Notes: generated from the letters alone by a model not told the origin. A stretch of DNA of 64,000 nt from Verrucomicrobiota bacterium (GCA_018239715.1 JAFEGW010000014.1:1-64000); one strand, 5' to 3'. Shown: positions 18,331 through 27,456, counted from the first letter of the stretch. Numbers and translations are program-made.

Positions 18331-19821
18331 ATGAAGTACATTTTAGCGCTCGACCAAGGGACCACGAGTTCCAGGGCTGTTTTAATCTCGCAGGAAGGCA
18401 CTATTCATGCCACCGCTCAAAAGGAGTTTAAGCAGATCTTCCCCTCTCCCGGTTGGGTGGAGCACGATCCCCAAGAAATCTGGTCCTCGCAAGCTTCGTG
18501 CATGAGCGAAGTCCTCGCTAAAGCCCAAATTACTCCCGATCAAATCGCTACCATCGGCATCACCAATCAACGCGAGACGACCCTTGTCTGGGACCGAAAA
18601 ACCGGCAAGCCTCTGATGAATGCGATTGTCTGGCAAGACAGGCGTACGACGGAAATTTGCCAAGAATTAAAAAGCCGCGGCCTCGAGCCTTTATTTCGAC
18701 AAAAAACAGGGCTGCTTTTAGATCCTTATTTTTCGGGAACCAAGCTGTTTTGGATCTTAAAACAGATCCCCGGCGCTCTGGAAAGAGCTAAAAAAGGCGA
18801 CCTAGCTTTTGGCACGGTCGACTCTTGGCTCGTCTGGAAACTCACAGGCGGCGCCTGCCATATCACGGATGTGACGAATGCTTCTCGCACGCTTTTATTC
18901 AATATCCATACGCTGGAGTGGGATGAAGAGCTGCTTAAAATTCTCAATATTCCTCGCGAGATGCTACCTGAAGTTCACTCTTCTAGCGAAATTTATGGAA
19001 AGACCTCCACGCCTGTTTTGTCCGCCTCGATTCCGATCAGCGGCATTGCCGGCGATCAGCAAGCCGCCCTCATCGGCCAAGATTGCTTTTCGACGGGCAT
19101 GGTCAAAACGACATACGGGACGGGTTGCTTTCTCCTGATGAACACCGGCAAACAGCCCGTCATTTCCAAAAACAATCTTCTGACAACCATTGCTTATCAA
19201 ATCCAAGACGAAGTCGCTTATGCCCTGGAAGGAAGCGTGTTTATCGGCGGCGCTGTAGTCCAATGGCTGCGAGACAACATGGGATTGATCAAGACCTCGG
19301 CAGAAGTCGAAAAGCTCGCCTCCTCGGTTCCCGATAGCGGAGGCGTCTATTTTGTGCCAGCCTTTACAGGGCTTGGAGCTCCTTACTGGGATCCTTATGC
19401 CCGCGGTGCTATCGTCGGGCTTACTCGAGGCACTACAGCCGCCCATCTAGCACGCAGCGCTTTAGATAGCATTGCCTATCAAGTGATGGATGTTCTAAAA
19501 GCAATGGAAGCCGATGCCGCCATTTCCATTGCGGAAATCCGGGTCGACGGCGGCGCCGTCGAAAATAACCTTTTGATGCAATTCCAAGCCGATCTCATGG
19601 GCGTTCCCGTCATCCGACCCCAAATTACCGAACTCACAGCTTATGGCGTCGCTTTTCTAGCAGGCCTCGCCATCGGCTTCTGGAAAGATAAAAAAGAGCT
19701 TTCATTGCATTGGAAAGAAGACCGGCGCTTTCAGCCGAGTATGCCGCACGACAAGGTGCAGATACTCCGCCGTAAATGGGAAAAAGCGATCGATTGCGCA
19801 CAAACTTGGGAGGAGCGGTGA
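18331..19821 (+). CDS. glpK: glycerol kinase
   Basis: This 496-residue FGGY-family kinase makes glycerol-3-phosphate. It shows the N-terminal phosphate loop [15 protein letters not shown] and the glycerol-site segments [17 protein letters not shown] and WQDRRT. Also present are [14 protein letters not shown] and the FGGY signature region [22 protein letters not shown]. Length is standard. No clear Shine-Dalgarno precedes ATG 18331. It is followed directly by glpD, whose start overlaps its stop. Pathogenic Chlamydiaceae lack this enzyme as far as I recall, so its presence marks wider carbon use. Confidence 0.97.
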   Translation: MKYILALDQGTTSSRAVLISQEGTIHATAQKEFKQIFPSPGWVEHDPQEIWSSQASCMSEVLAKAQITPDQIATIGITNQRETTLVWDRKTGKPLMNAIVWQDRRTTEICQELKSRGLEPLFRQKTGLLLDPYFSGTKLFWILKQIPGALERAKKGDLAFGTVDSWLVWKLTGGACHITDVTNASRTLLFNIHTLEWDEELLKILNIPREMLPEVHSSSEIYGKTSTPVLSASIPISGIAGDQQAALIGQDCFSTGMVKTTYGTGCFLLMNTGKQPVISKNNLLTTIAYQIQDEVAYALEGSVFIGGAVVQWLRDNMGLIKTSAEVEKLASSVPDSGGVYFVPAFTGLGAPYWDPYARGAIVGLTRGTTAAHLARSALDSIAYQVMDVLKAMEADAAISIAEIRVDGGAVENNLLMQFQADLMGVPVIRPQITELTAYGVAFLAGLAIGFWKDKKELSLHWKEDRRFQPSMPHDKVQILRRKWEKAIDCAQTWEER

Positions 19822-21362
19822 ATCGGGAGGAAATGATTAAAACCCTCGATCGCGAGTGGGACATCATCATTGTCGGAGGCGGGGCCACGGGCCTCGGCGC
19901 TGCGGTCGATGCCGCTGCGCGCGGCTATAAAACACTCCTACTGGAGCAGGATGATTTTGCCAAGGCTACTTCCAGCCGCAGCACCAAACTTATCCACGGC
20001 GGACTACGCTATCTGCAGCAAGGCAATATTGGCCTTGTCACCGAGGCATTAAGAGAGCGCGGCCTGCTCACCCAAAACGCCCCTCACCTTGTTCACCCTC
20101 TCCCCTTCTTGGTTCCTTTATACCATTGGTGGGAAGGCCCTTTTTACGGGATCGGCCTTAAAGTCTACGATCTTTTAGCCGGCGAGCTCGGCATTGAATC
20201 CTCGCGGCATCTTTCCCGCAAGCAAACGCTCTTAGCGATCCCCAACATTGAACGGGAGGGACTCCGCGGCGGCTCTCTCTACTACGATGGGCAATTTGAC
20301 GATGCACGGCTTGCCATTACGCTCGCTCAAACCGCTGTCGATCAGGGAGCGACTGTGCTCAATTACATGCAAGTCACCTCCTTCCTGAAGAAAAAAGAAA
20401 AAATCGTTGGCGTCCGGGCGACCGATCTCGAATCCGGAGCTCACTATCATCTCCACGCTAAAGTCGTGATCAATGCCACCGGGATCTTTACGGATCAGCT
20501 ACGCAAGATCGATTATAAAAAAGCCGAGCGGATGATGGAGCCCAGCCAAGGCGTCCATCTCGTTCTTCCGGCCTCGTTTATGCCGAGCAAGACCGCCATC
20601 TTAGTTCCTCATACTGAGGATAAAAGGGTGATTTTCTTAGTCCCTTGGCATGGTAGGCTGCTGGTCGGAACGACAGATACTCCTGTCAAAAAAGCATCTC
20701 TAGAACCTGCTCCCCTTAAAACAGAGATCGATTTCTTATTAAAACATGCCGCCCGCTACTTAGAAAAAGATCCTACGCGGGAAGATATTTTAAGCATTTC
20801 CACAGGCCTAAGGCCCCTCGTCCGTGCTCCTGGCAAGACAACCGCTGCTTTGTCGCGCGATCATGTCATCTCGGTTTCAAAGTCAGGGCTCGTCACCATC
20901 GCCGGAGGCAAATGGACGACCTACCGCAAAATGGCTGAAGATGTGATTAACAAATCGATTGCTGTCGGACATCTTCCTTCCCGGACTTGCGTGACGGCCA
21001 ATCTTCACCTACATGGATACCAGAAGGGGGTAGATCCCGCTGACCATTGGAGCTTTTACGGCTCAGACGCTGCCCAGATCCAGCGGCTCATCCGCCAAAA
21101 TAAAAAACTGGGGCAAACAATTGCAGAACATCTACCCTATACCGCCGCGGAGGTGGTTTGGGCAGTTAGGCAAGAAATGGCCCGCTCGGTAGAAGATATC
21201 TTAGCACGCCGCACTCGAACATTATTTCTCGATGCGAAATCAGCTCTTACTGCTGCACCTGCAGTGGCCCGTATCTTAAAATCCGAGCTGAAAAAATCTG
21301 CCGCCTGGGAATCCAAGCAAATCAAGGAGTTCAGACGTGTCGCTCAAAACTACCTCCCTTGA
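19818..21362 (+). CDS. glpD: glycerol-3-phosphate dehydrogenase (FAD, membrane-associated)
   Basis: GlpD oxidises glycerol-3-phosphate to dihydroxyacetone phosphate and passes electrons to quinone at the inner membrane. The FAD fold is [19 protein letters not shown], followed by family signatures [34 protein letters not shown] and TGLRPLVR. The C-terminal domain ([20 protein letters not shown]) is present. I place the start at GTG 19818, overlapping the glpK stop (GTGA) and preceded by GGGAGGAG; an ATG at 19833 with GGGAGGAA is the alternative. About 514 residues, normal for the family. Confidence 0.96.
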   Translation: MNREEMIKTLDREWDIIIVGGGATGLGAAVDAAARGYKTLLLEQDDFAKATSSRSTKLIHGGLRYLQQGNIGLVTEALRERGLLTQNAPHLVHPLPFLVPLYHWWEGPFYGIGLKVYDLLAGELGIESSRHLSRKQTLLAIPNIEREGLRGGSLYYDGQFDDARLAITLAQTAVDQGATVLNYMQVTSFLKKKEKIVGVRATDLESGAHYHLHAKVVINATGIFTDQLRKIDYKKAERMMEPSQGVHLVLPASFMPSKTAILVPHTEDKRVIFLVPWHGRLLVGTTDTPVKKASLEPAPLKTEIDFLLKHAARYLEKDPTREDILSISTGLRPLVRAPGKTTAALSRDHVISVSKSGLVTIAGGKWTTYRKMAEDVINKSIAVGHLPSRTCVTANLHLHGYQKGVDPADHWSFYGSDAAQIQRLIRQNKKLGQTIAEHLPYTAAEVVWAVRQEMARSVEDILARRTRTLFLDAKSALTAAPAVARILKSELKKSAAWESKQIKEFRRVAQNYLP

Positions 21363-21930
21363 ACTCTACCTCATCCGTCACGGGGCGACAGAATGGTCGC
21401 AGACAGGACGGCACACAGGAACGACCGATTTGCCTCTCACAGAGCTGGGCAAAACAGAGAGCCTCCAATTAAAAGAGCAACTTAAAAAAGAAAAATTTTC
21501 CAAAGTCTTTTGTAGCCCCTTAAAAAGAGCTTTAGAGACCTGCCACCTTTGTGAGCTTAATCCGACGATCATCCCCGATCTTCGAGAGTGGAATTACGGA
21601 GAGTACGAAGGGCTTACAACAGAGCAAATTCTCGAGAAGAACCCCGAATGGAGCCTCTTTGATCATGGAGCCCCTGGCGGAGAATCTCCCGAGCAGGTGG
21701 CAAAGCGAGCCCATCACTTTTTGCATCAAGTTCATTCCTTGGAAGGCAAGGTTGGTATTTTTTCGAGCGCTCATTTCTTGAGGGTGTTTGCCACCCAGTG
21801 GATAGGCGTCTCTCCGACATGGGGTAAAGCTTTTTATTTAAACTCAGCCTCCATCTCCGTTTTAGGCTATGAACATATCAATCGTGTCATCATCCGCTGG
21901 AATGATATTGCTCATTTAAGTATAAGTTGA
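21337..21930 (+). CDS. histidine phosphatase family protein (phosphoglycerate-mutase fold)
   Basis: This 197-residue protein carries the catalytic signature LIRHGATEWS, then GRHTGTTDLPLTELG, CSPLKRALETC, the acid WNYGEYEGLT, and the second His in SSAHFLRVF. It would hydrolyse or transfer phosphate on a small metabolite. The start is GTG 21337, inside glpD by 26 bp, with AAGGAG seven bases upstream. This tight coupling to glpD suggests a substrate linked to glycerol or triose metabolism, but that is inference. A cofactor-dependent mutase is less likely given the short length. A second member of the family lies at 30867-31490. Confidence 0.88.
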   Translation: MSLKTTSLELYLIRHGATEWSQTGRHTGTTDLPLTELGKTESLQLKEQLKKEKFSKVFCSPLKRALETCHLCELNPTIIPDLREWNYGEYEGLTTEQILEKNPEWSLFDHGAPGGESPEQVAKRAHHFLHQVHSLEGKVGIFSSAHFLRVFATQWIGVSPTWGKAFYLNSASISVLGYEHINRVIIRWNDIAHLSIS

Positions 21931-21933
21931 AAC

Positions 21934-22260
21934 ATGTCATTAGCATGGATTTTTCTCTTACTCGCCGGTTTTTTTGAGATTTGCTTCACTATCTCGCTGA
22001 AATATAGCCAAGGATTTACCAAAATTGTCCCCAGCATTATCACGGTGATTTTCATTGTGCTCAGTTTTTTCTCGGTTTCGCAAGCCATGAAGACTATTCC
22101 GATCGGAACAGCTTACGCCGTTTGGGCAGGGATCGGGGCTGCGGGCACCGTCGTGACGGGGATTATTTTCTTTGGAGATTCATCCCACATCGTCCGGCTC
22201 CTCTCCATTACGCTGATCATCATCGGCATTATCGGCCTTAAACTCGTCCACGTGGATTAA
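21934..22260 (+). CDS. small multidrug resistance (SMR) family exporter, Gdx/SugE-like
   Basis: This 108-residue protein has four transmembrane helices. The essential membrane Glu is in LLAGFFEICFTISLKYSQGF, and the helix-2/3 region SQAMKTIPIGTAYAVWAGIG and final IIGIIGLKLVHVD are typical. The sequence is closer to SugE/Gdx (guanidinium exporters) than to EmrE, judged from GLKYS-like and KTIPIGTAYAVW segments. It probably works as an antiparallel dimer exchanging protons for a guanidinium or small cation. Start lies 3 bp after the phosphatase stop, so it is part of the glp transcript. Confidence 0.92.
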   Translation: MSLAWIFLLLAGFFEICFTISLKYSQGFTKIVPSIITVIFIVLSFFSVSQAMKTIPIGTAYAVWAGIGAAGTVVTGIIFFGDSSHIVRLLSITLIIIGIIGLKLVHVD

Positions 22261-22262
22261 GC

Positions 22263-23063
22263 GTGCTTAGCTGGTTTTTTTTTCTTCTGGCTCTCAGGTC
22301 TTACATCTTGGCTTGCCAGCCCAAAAAATCTGCCACATCTCGATCCGTTGATATCGTCCTTGGCACGTTTGCTCTCATCTTATTTTTTCTGCTTCCTGCG
22401 GAGTTTTTTTGGAAGCCGTTTGCCGTCCTTGCAGCGATGGTTGCCGTTTCGATCTATCTCCGTTTCACGAGGCCTTATACGTTTTCTTTTTATTCGATAG
22501 CAGGCTGGGGCTGCCTTTATACGATAGGAGCCTTCGCAGCGATTGCTTGTGCGGTATTTAACCTGGCGGAAAATAAAAAAGTCGCCAAAGTCATTTTGAC
22601 GGGGCAGACCCGCTGCGAGTGGATCACTTGGAAAAATCCTTCGCAGTTAAATATTGACGGAGCTTGGTTTGAAAGCCATGAAGTCATTGTGCAAGATCTC
22701 CAAGGTAAAGAAATCTGCCGCGAGTATGTGTATGGCGATCTCGTGGGACTCCGCGCTGAAGTGGTCACCATCGAATGGCCGTTTCGGCTGCTGGGATTTT
22801 CCAACCTGTGCCATTTAGAGACTCTCTATAACGGCTACAAGACAGCCCAGCGGCATAATCGGCTTCCGCATGCTGCCTTGGCACTCCCCTTCTCGGCGGT
22901 TTTTTTTCAACATCTCTGGGAAAATCTGTATCTGGGCAAATGGCGGATCCCCGGCCTTAAAACTGCTGCCTTAGAGTCCGCTTATCTCCCCCTCAATATC
23001 CAAGGAGAATATTGGTTGGTCGTGGGAAGCTCCGGGCTCATGGCTGAGCCCCTGGAAAAGTGA
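22263..23063 (+). CDS. hypothetical membrane protein
   Basis: This 266-residue protein starts at GTG 22263, 2 bp after the SMR gene. The first 110 residues hold three or four hydrophobic helices (WFFFLLALRSYILA; VLGTFALILFFLLPAEFFW; VLAAMVAVSIYL; IGAFAAIACAVFNL). The remainder is soluble and beta-rich (KVILTGQTRCEWITW, WLVVGSSGLM), probably outside the cytoplasm. No enzyme motif is recognised; it could bind or process a lipid or surface ligand. Being last in the glycerol transcript, it may be co-expressed with glpK-glpD. Function unknown. Confidence 0.75.
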   Translation: MLSWFFFLLALRSYILACQPKKSATSRSVDIVLGTFALILFFLLPAEFFWKPFAVLAAMVAVSIYLRFTRPYTFSFYSIAGWGCLYTIGAFAAIACAVFNLAENKKVAKVILTGQTRCEWITWKNPSQLNIDGAWFESHEVIVQDLQGKEICREYVYGDLVGLRAEVVTIEWPFRLLGFSNLCHLETLYNGYKTAQRHNRLPHAALALPFSAVFFQHLWENLYLGKWRIPGLKTAALESAYLPLNIQGEYWLVVGSSGLMAEPLEK

Positions 23064-23098
23064 TGTCCTTGTCTAGCACAGCACCCAGAAAGCGAGTT

Positions 23099-23455
23099 TT
23101 ACGCTTTAAGATCGTTAGCGAGTGAAACAAAATACCCGTCTGGACCGGAATCTAAAAGACCAAGTGCATGGGAATTGCTTCCATGGAACGGCTTTGCGAA
23201 CACTTTTTCCCCCGCCTTTTCAACATGACTAACAATTTCTTCCAAAGCTCCAGTAAATCCAGGAAAAAATCCGCTATACTTAGTACGTAAAACAGGAATG
23301 AGCGATTCAGGTCCAACCATGCATCCAAAAGCAACGAGAACATTTTCTCCTTTCAGGATTCTTCGTACGCAATCTTCAATATATTCTTCGCGACCATAGT
23401 TGGGATCACTGATCGGGCGAGAAACTCGAACAGCAGGCATTCCTTGAATAGCCAT
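23099..23455 (-). CDS. hypothetical protein, possibly a VOC-fold (glyoxalase-like) relative
   Basis: This 118-residue protein has a C-terminal part, GALEEIVSHVEKAGEKVFA followed by LGLLDSGPDGYFVSLAND. It resembles the second half of a vicinal-oxygen-chelate domain (helix, strand, then a D-G-x-x-V-S/L end strand). The N-terminal half (NVLVAFGCMVGPESLIPVLR) fits less well and the usual metal His/Glu residues are not clear, so it may be a diverged binding protein. The gene lies alone between the convergent glycerol transcript and a divergent membrane protein. Coding is likely from composition and a reasonable Shine-Dalgarno (AGGAGT) upstream of ATG 23455. Confidence 0.65.
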   Translation of the reverse strand: MAIQGMPAVRVSRPISDPNYGREEYIEDCVRRILKGENVLVAFGCMVGPESLIPVLRTKYSGFFPGFTGALEEIVSHVEKAGEKVFAKPFHGSNSHALGLLDSGPDGYFVSLANDLKA

Positions 23456-23586
23456 AATAAACTCCTATTTAAGAGCTCTATCATAATATCCCCCCATTTA
23501 ATTGCCATTATCATAAATTTTTGCAATAGCTTTGCTGTTTTGCATCTCGGTTTTCATTTATTCTAGGAACCATTATTCTCTTTAAG

Positions 23587-24468
23587 GTGTTTAAAAAAAT
23601 TTGTTTTGCAATAGTACTTTTCGGAATGATTTTTGTGGGACTGGATCGTTATTTCCACCCCAAAAGCGTTCGATTTGCTCCTTCGAAAATTACTACCTAC
23701 TCCTCGAACCCTGAATGGGAAATCCCCCCTCTTTCTCCTCGTGAAAAGCAACCCATTACCGAGATTTTAAGCCAGAAGTTCACTTACCTAGACAAAGGAT
23801 CTCAATCGTACGTCTTTGTTTCAGAAGACCAAAAATATGTACTGAAATTCTTAAAACAAGGCAAATTGCATCCCCAGACCTGGCTCGCTTATATCCCTTT
23901 CTCCTTTAATCCCTACTACAAAGAGTTTCTTGCTTTGCAAGAGAAGCTACGCAGAACCTATCAAGCACAGAAAATCGCTTTTACCGAGTTTAAAGAGCAA
24001 ACAGGACTCCTCTATGTTCATCTCAATCGAACGCATCACCTGAATAAAAACATCGTGCTGATCGATAAGAAAGGAAAAAAGCATACGCTCTCTCTCGATA
24101 ACGCCTGCTTCTCGCTTCAAAAGAAAGCTGATCTTTTTTATCCCCAACTGCAGAGCATGCTACAGCAAAACGATATCGAAGGGGTCAAAAAAGTGATCTC
24201 TTCGCTTTTCTGTCTGGTGGACTGCTTTGTTAAGAAAGGTGTGGCAGACCATGATCCGATCATGAAAAAGAACTTCGGGCTCATTGAGAACCAGGTCATC
24301 CAATTCGATATCGGAAGAATGAGATTAGACCCTCGCCGACTTACGCCTTCGGAATATCAGCAACGGATAGGTAAGCTGACAAACAGCCTCAAAAAATGGA
24401 TCACCATTAATTCTCCCGAGCTCCTCCCTTATTACGAGCAAAACTTGAAGTTTTACTCAGGAGTTTGA
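23587..24468 (+). CDS. membrane-anchored kinase-like fold protein
   Basis: This 293-residue protein starts at GTG 23587 with an N-terminal anchor (ICFAIVLFGMIFVGL). A protein-kinase-like layout can be read after it. A glycine-loop-like DKGSQSYVFVSEDQKYVLKFLK places the ATP-binding lysine near residue 87. A Glu at about 113 (YYKEFLALQEKL) could pair with it. The segment VADHDPIMKKNFGLI resembles a catalytic loop (Asp221/223, Asn229), and VIQFDIGRMRLD resembles the metal-binding DFG with Asp241. The small size suggests an aminoglycoside-kinase or LPS-kinase type rather than a full protein kinase. Substrate unknown. It is followed 3 bp later by another accessory gene. Confidence 0.6.
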   Translation: MFKKICFAIVLFGMIFVGLDRYFHPKSVRFAPSKITTYSSNPEWEIPPLSPREKQPITEILSQKFTYLDKGSQSYVFVSEDQKYVLKFLKQGKLHPQTWLAYIPFSFNPYYKEFLALQEKLRRTYQAQKIAFTEFKEQTGLLYVHLNRTHHLNKNIVLIDKKGKKHTLSLDNACFSLQKKADLFYPQLQSMLQQNDIEGVKKVISSLFCLVDCFVKKGVADHDPIMKKNFGLIENQVIQFDIGRMRLDPRRLTPSEYQQRIGKLTNSLKKWITINSPELLPYYEQNLKFYSGV

Positions 24469-24471
24469 CTT

Positions 24472-25143
24472 ATGGCTTCTGTTAATCTACCGCTACAAAT
24501 ACATGCTTGCTTTACAGAGCTGCAAGAGAAATTTGACAACCTTATCCCCTGTTTTACCTGGTCCTTTCCCGACGAGAATGAAACCTGGCCCGAAAGCGTT
24601 CGTCTCAGTATGGAAAGCTGCATTCCAAAAATCGCATACCTGTTTGAGTTAGCCATAAAAGATTTCGAGTGTCTTTATAACGAAGTGTATAACGAAGTGT
24701 ATAACGAAGCAAAATCCCTGACCGCTTTTCCAGAGAATTATCCCCCCATCATGGCAGAGCTCTTGACCGATCAAAAGAAACGCTACTATGAAATGTTCTG
24801 CGACCCCGGTAAACCTTCTCTCTTCTTCTTCTACCGCTTTGTCCGAGGTTATATTTATTTCGTCTTTCTTGATCGGGGACATCCTTATAAGAGAAGATCG
24901 TTTGCCTTCAACTTACAAACGAAGGATGTCCAGCCTTTCTTCACAGCTGATACCGTCAAAAGTGCCTGGAGACATTCTTATAACTCACAAATAGACAAAT
25001 GGGCTTCTGTCATCTCTCACCTACCCCCTGAGATCGCCCAGTGGGCTGTCAAAGATGAACAAGACTTCCCCCTCCCTGACAATTCAAGTCAAAGGGGCTT
25101 TAAAATCCACCAACCGAAACTGTTAATTGGAGTGCAAATTTAA
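24472..25143 (+). CDS. hypothetical protein with a YNEV tandem repeat
   Basis: This 223-residue soluble protein has no recognised family. Near residues 69-80 it contains YNEVYNEVYNEA, encoded by an almost perfect 12-bp tandem repeat, so allele length may vary. The rest is rich in aromatic residues (LFFFYRFVRGYIYFVFLDRG). ATG 24472 is 3 bp after the kinase-like gene, suggesting co-expression, and its stop shares the first base of csaA's start (TAATG). Function unknown; pairing with the kinase-like protein suggests a related role, as inference only. Confidence 0.7.
   Translation: MASVNLPLQIHACFTELQEKFDNLIPCFTWSFPDENETWPESVRLSMESCIPKIAYLFELAIKDFECLYNEVYNEVYNEAKSLTAFPENYPPIMAELLTDQKKRYYEMFCDPGKPSLFFFYRFVRGYIYFVFLDRGHPYKRRSFAFNLQTKDVQPFFTADTVKSAWRHSYNSQIDKWASVISHLPPEIAQWAVKDEQDFPLPDNSSQRGFKIHQPKLLIGVQI
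24676..24710 (+). repeat. 12-bp in-frame tandem repeat, three copies
   Basis: The unit TATAACGAAGTG occurs at 24676-24687 and 24688-24699, with a third copy matching 11 bases to 24710. It encodes Tyr-Asn-Glu-Val units, so copy-number change would keep the frame. Confidence 0.9.
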
Positions 25144-25490
25144 TGGAGACACCAACGAACATCACTTATGATGACTTTGTTAAAGTTGATATCCGTGTGG
25201 GAACTATTGTTCAGATAGAGAATTTTCCCGAAGCTCGCAAACCAGCCTATAAACTCGTGATTGACTTTGGACCCGAAATCGGACTGAAAAAGTCTTCGGC
25301 TCAAATCACTGTGCATTATCCCCAAAAGGACGATCTCATCGGCAAGCAAGTTCTGGCGGTGGTGAATTTCCCGCCTAAGCAAATTGGGCCGTTTCGTTCG
25401 GAAGTATTGACATTGGGAGTCTCCGACAGCTCCGGAGTCGTTTTAGTCGGCCCTGGGAAAGCAGCCCCTAATGGAGCTCGTCTTCATTGA
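25143..25490 (+). CDS. csaA: CsaA-type tRNA-binding domain protein
   Basis: This 115-residue single-domain protein matches the CsaA/EMAP-II-like OB fold: DDFVKVDIRVGTIVQIENFPEA, YKLVIDFGPEIGLKKSSAQIT, LIGKQVLAVVNFPPKQIGPF and ending in LVGPGKAAPNGARL. CsaA binds tRNA and has been described as a chaperone-like secretion factor; which applies here cannot be told. It is complete and of standard length. Start is ATG 25143, overlapping the preceding stop by one base. The 3' end overlaps convergent sua5 by 7 bp. Confidence 0.92.
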   Translation: METPTNITYDDFVKVDIRVGTIVQIENFPEARKPAYKLVIDFGPEIGLKKSSAQITVHYPQKDDLIGKQVLAVVNFPPKQIGPFRSEVLTLGVSDSSGVVLVGPGKAAPNGARLH

Positions 25491-26401
25491 GAGGCTTTTT
25501 GAAGCCGGTCCATTAAAGCTCGATCTTGTAACATCTCCGCATCGCAAAGGATTAAGATTTCATCCTTTTTTTCAACATCGGCCTGGCGCAGCAAAGCATA
25601 CAAACTTGCCCCCTTGACTTTTGTCAGAATCTGACGTGGCTGAACGGTAGTTGTTTTTAAGTAAAGATCGAGCTCGCTGGGACTGGTAAAAAGTTTCACG
25701 CGCGCAGAAGGCGCATAATGGCGGTAGCGAGTTCCAGGCGAAGACAGTTTATCTTCCCTAGAAGCTTCTTGAAGTTCCCGGCCTAGCACTTTCTCAATCT
25801 CTTGGGGGGATAATGCTCCGAGCCTGAGCAAACGGGGCACCTTGGCAACTAAGCTGATCACCGTTGACTCCATCCCGTACTTTGTTTCTCCTCCCTCGAT
25901 CACAGCTCCAATTTTCCCCTCAAAATCCGCTATGACATGCTCAGCTGTGGTACTGCTAGGCTTGCCTGAGAGATTGGCCGAAGGGGCCACCAAAGGCTGG
26001 CCGACGGCCACAATCAAGGCTAATGCGACAGGATGGCTGGGCATCCGCACTGCGATGGTGTCCAGCCCACCGGACACAATGGAGGGAACGCTAGGGTGCT
26101 TTTTTAAGACAATCGTCAAAGGGCCTGGGAAAAACGCCTTCGCCAAAAGATAAAATTCTGGTGGGATATCCCGAGCTATTTGCTCCACTTGAGCAAGCGA
26201 AGCAACGTGGGCAATGAGGGGGTTATCGGAAGGACGGCCTTTGGCAGTATAGATCTTCGAGATAGTCTCCGGATGGAAAATAGGTGCCCCTAGACCGTAA
26301 ACTGTCTCGGTGGGAAAAGCCACAAGCTCTCCTTGGAGAAGGAGCTGGGCTGCAAGAGGGATTTGATCAGGGTCGAGAATCACAGTTAACTCAGGGCCCA
26401 A
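25484..26401 (-). CDS. sua5: L-threonylcarbamoyladenylate synthase (Sua5 type)
   Basis: This 305-residue enzyme makes threonylcarbamoyl-AMP, the donor for t6A37 in ANN-decoding tRNAs. The YrdC domain is clear: LVAFPTETVYGLGAPIF, KIYTAKGRPSDNPLIAHV (the K-x-R-x2-N pocket) and AVRMPSHPVALALI. A shorter C-terminal Sua5 domain follows the linker SSPGTRYRHYAPSARVKL. TsaD, which acts next in the pathway, is encoded at 50013. Start ATG 26401 overlaps the dedA-like stop by 16 bp, so the two are probably co-translated. Confidence 0.93.
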   Translation of the reverse strand: MGPELTVILDPDQIPLAAQLLLQGELVAFPTETVYGLGAPIFHPETISKIYTAKGRPSDNPLIAHVASLAQVEQIARDIPPEFYLLAKAFFPGPLTIVLKKHPSVPSIVSGGLDTIAVRMPSHPVALALIVAVGQPLVAPSANLSGKPSSTTAEHVIADFEGKIGAVIEGGETKYGMESTVISLVAKVPRLLRLGALSPQEIEKVLGRELQEASREDKLSSPGTRYRHYAPSARVKLFTSPSELDLYLKTTTVQPRQILTKVKGASLYALLRQADVEKKDEILILCDAEMLQDRALMDRLQKASQ

Positions 26402-26973
26402 AAGAACGTTAAAGCAAGGGCGATTTTAGCTCCTACGGCGACAATAAAGCGATGGAAGTGCTTGTCTACGAAGGACTTAATTTGAACTCCCCACCGTTGG
26501 ACGACTTTGGCGATCAGGAAAAAACGGGCCGAGCGGGCTAGCAGGACCATTCCCAGGAAGGGCAAAAGGGCCAGTTTACAGACTCCTGCAGAAAGGGTCA
26601 CTGCCTTGAATGGAATCGGCAACAAAGACCCTACAAAGACCGCCGGATGCTGATGCGACAAATAATGGTTGCAGATCCGCTCAAAAAAACTCGTCGATAT
26701 CATACGGTCTAAGACATAAGGACTTAGGAAGTCCCAGGCAGCCTTTCCTAGAAAATAACCGACGACAGCGCAGGAAATAGAGCCCACCGTAGCGACCAAA
26801 GCGTAAAGATACCGGCGCTTAGGATTTTCTAGGCAAAAAAGGAGCAAAATAGCGTCCATGGGAAGGATAAAAACAAGCTCTAAGAAGAAAAGAACCCCCA
26901 GCCAAAGCGGGGCAAAAGGTGAATTCGCCTTCCGGGAAGCCCATTCATAGATCTTTTTTGCAAAGCCAAACAT
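26386..26973 (-). CDS. DedA/YqaA-family membrane protein
   Basis: This 195-residue integral membrane protein has segments LGVLFFLELVFILPMDAILLL, LVATVGSISCAVVGYFLG, and PIPFKAVTLSAGVCKLALLPFLG. The G-S-L-L-P-I-P-F-K-A motif is characteristic of the DedA/YqaA (SNARE-associated) family, whose members move lipid carriers such as undecaprenyl phosphate or phospholipids. It could serve envelope synthesis; the substrate is not predictable. It lies directly upstream of sua5 with overlapping frames. Start ATG 26973. Confidence 0.88.
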   Translation of the reverse strand: MFGFAKKIYEWASRKANSPFAPLWLGVLFFLELVFILPMDAILLLFCLENPKRRYLYALVATVGSISCAVVGYFLGKAAWDFLSPYVLDRMISTSFFERICNHYLSHQHPAVFVGSLLPIPFKAVTLSAGVCKLALLPFLGMVLLARSARFFLIAKVVQRWGVQIKSFVDKHFHRFIVAVGAKIALALTFFWALS

Positions 26974-27033
26974 GGTCCCAATATTCTACTTGTTTTTTAG
27001 CCAAAAGTCAATTTATAGTACCCCTTTAAAGAT

Positions 27034-27357
27034 ATGCGTTACATCGTCGGTTTATATGGACTTTTGATGCTCGTGGGCGGCCTTATCGGGCATGCCCAAG
27101 GGAGCACTGCTTCGTTAATCTCAGGGGGTATTTTTGGCATTCTCCTTCTCATCGCAGCCGGATGCATGTTCAAAAAAAGTTTATACGTAAAAGGGACTTA
27201 TTTTGCCCTGATTTTAACTCTGCTTTTGGATGCTTTTTTCACTTATCGATTCTTGACCACCATGAAGTTTATGCCCCCCGGCCTCTTGAGTCTTATTTCT
27301 TTAGGAGTTCTTCTTCTCCTGGTCTTGCATATCCGTCAAAAATTTCCTGCAAAATAA
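27034..27357 (+). CDS. TMEM14-family small membrane protein
   Basis: This 107-residue protein has four predicted helices (IVGLYGLLMLVGGLIGH; SLISGGIFGILLLIAAGC; GTYFALILTLLLDAFFTYR; LLSLISLGVLLLLVLHI). The Gly-rich G-x-x-M-x-x-G-G-x-x-G pattern and S-x-x-S-G-G-x-x-G are typical of the TMEM14/UPF0136 family, found in eukaryotes, cyanobacteria and chlamydiae and possibly moving fatty acids or haem precursors. Function in bacteria is unproven. It is divergent from the dedA-like gene and its promoter must lie in the 60-bp gap. Confidence 0.85.
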   Translation: MRYIVGLYGLLMLVGGLIGHAQGSTASLISGGIFGILLLIAAGCMFKKSLYVKGTYFALILTLLLDAFFTYRFLTTMKFMPPGLLSLISLGVLLLLVLHIRQKFPAK

Positions 27358-27412
27358 ATATTTTTATTTGATAGTAAAAATTATTTTACATAAGCCTTTA
27401 TCTATTATTTAG

Positions 27413-27441
27413 TTGTATTACATTATATTTTTTAATATAAT
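27413..27441 (+). promoter_or_regulatory. near-consensus sigma-70-type promoter
   Basis: TTGTAT (27413-27418), a 17-bp AT-rich spacer and a perfect TATAAT (27436-27441) precede the ATG at 27457. A start about 7 bases after the -10 would leave a leader of only about ten bases, overlapping the GTGAGGA Shine-Dalgarno. Confidence 0.6.
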
Positions 27442-27456
27442 ATTAGTGAGGATTTT

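Noticed and set aside
24676-24710. CRISPR-like repeat
   Set aside because: The repeats are contiguous 12-bp coding units without spacers.
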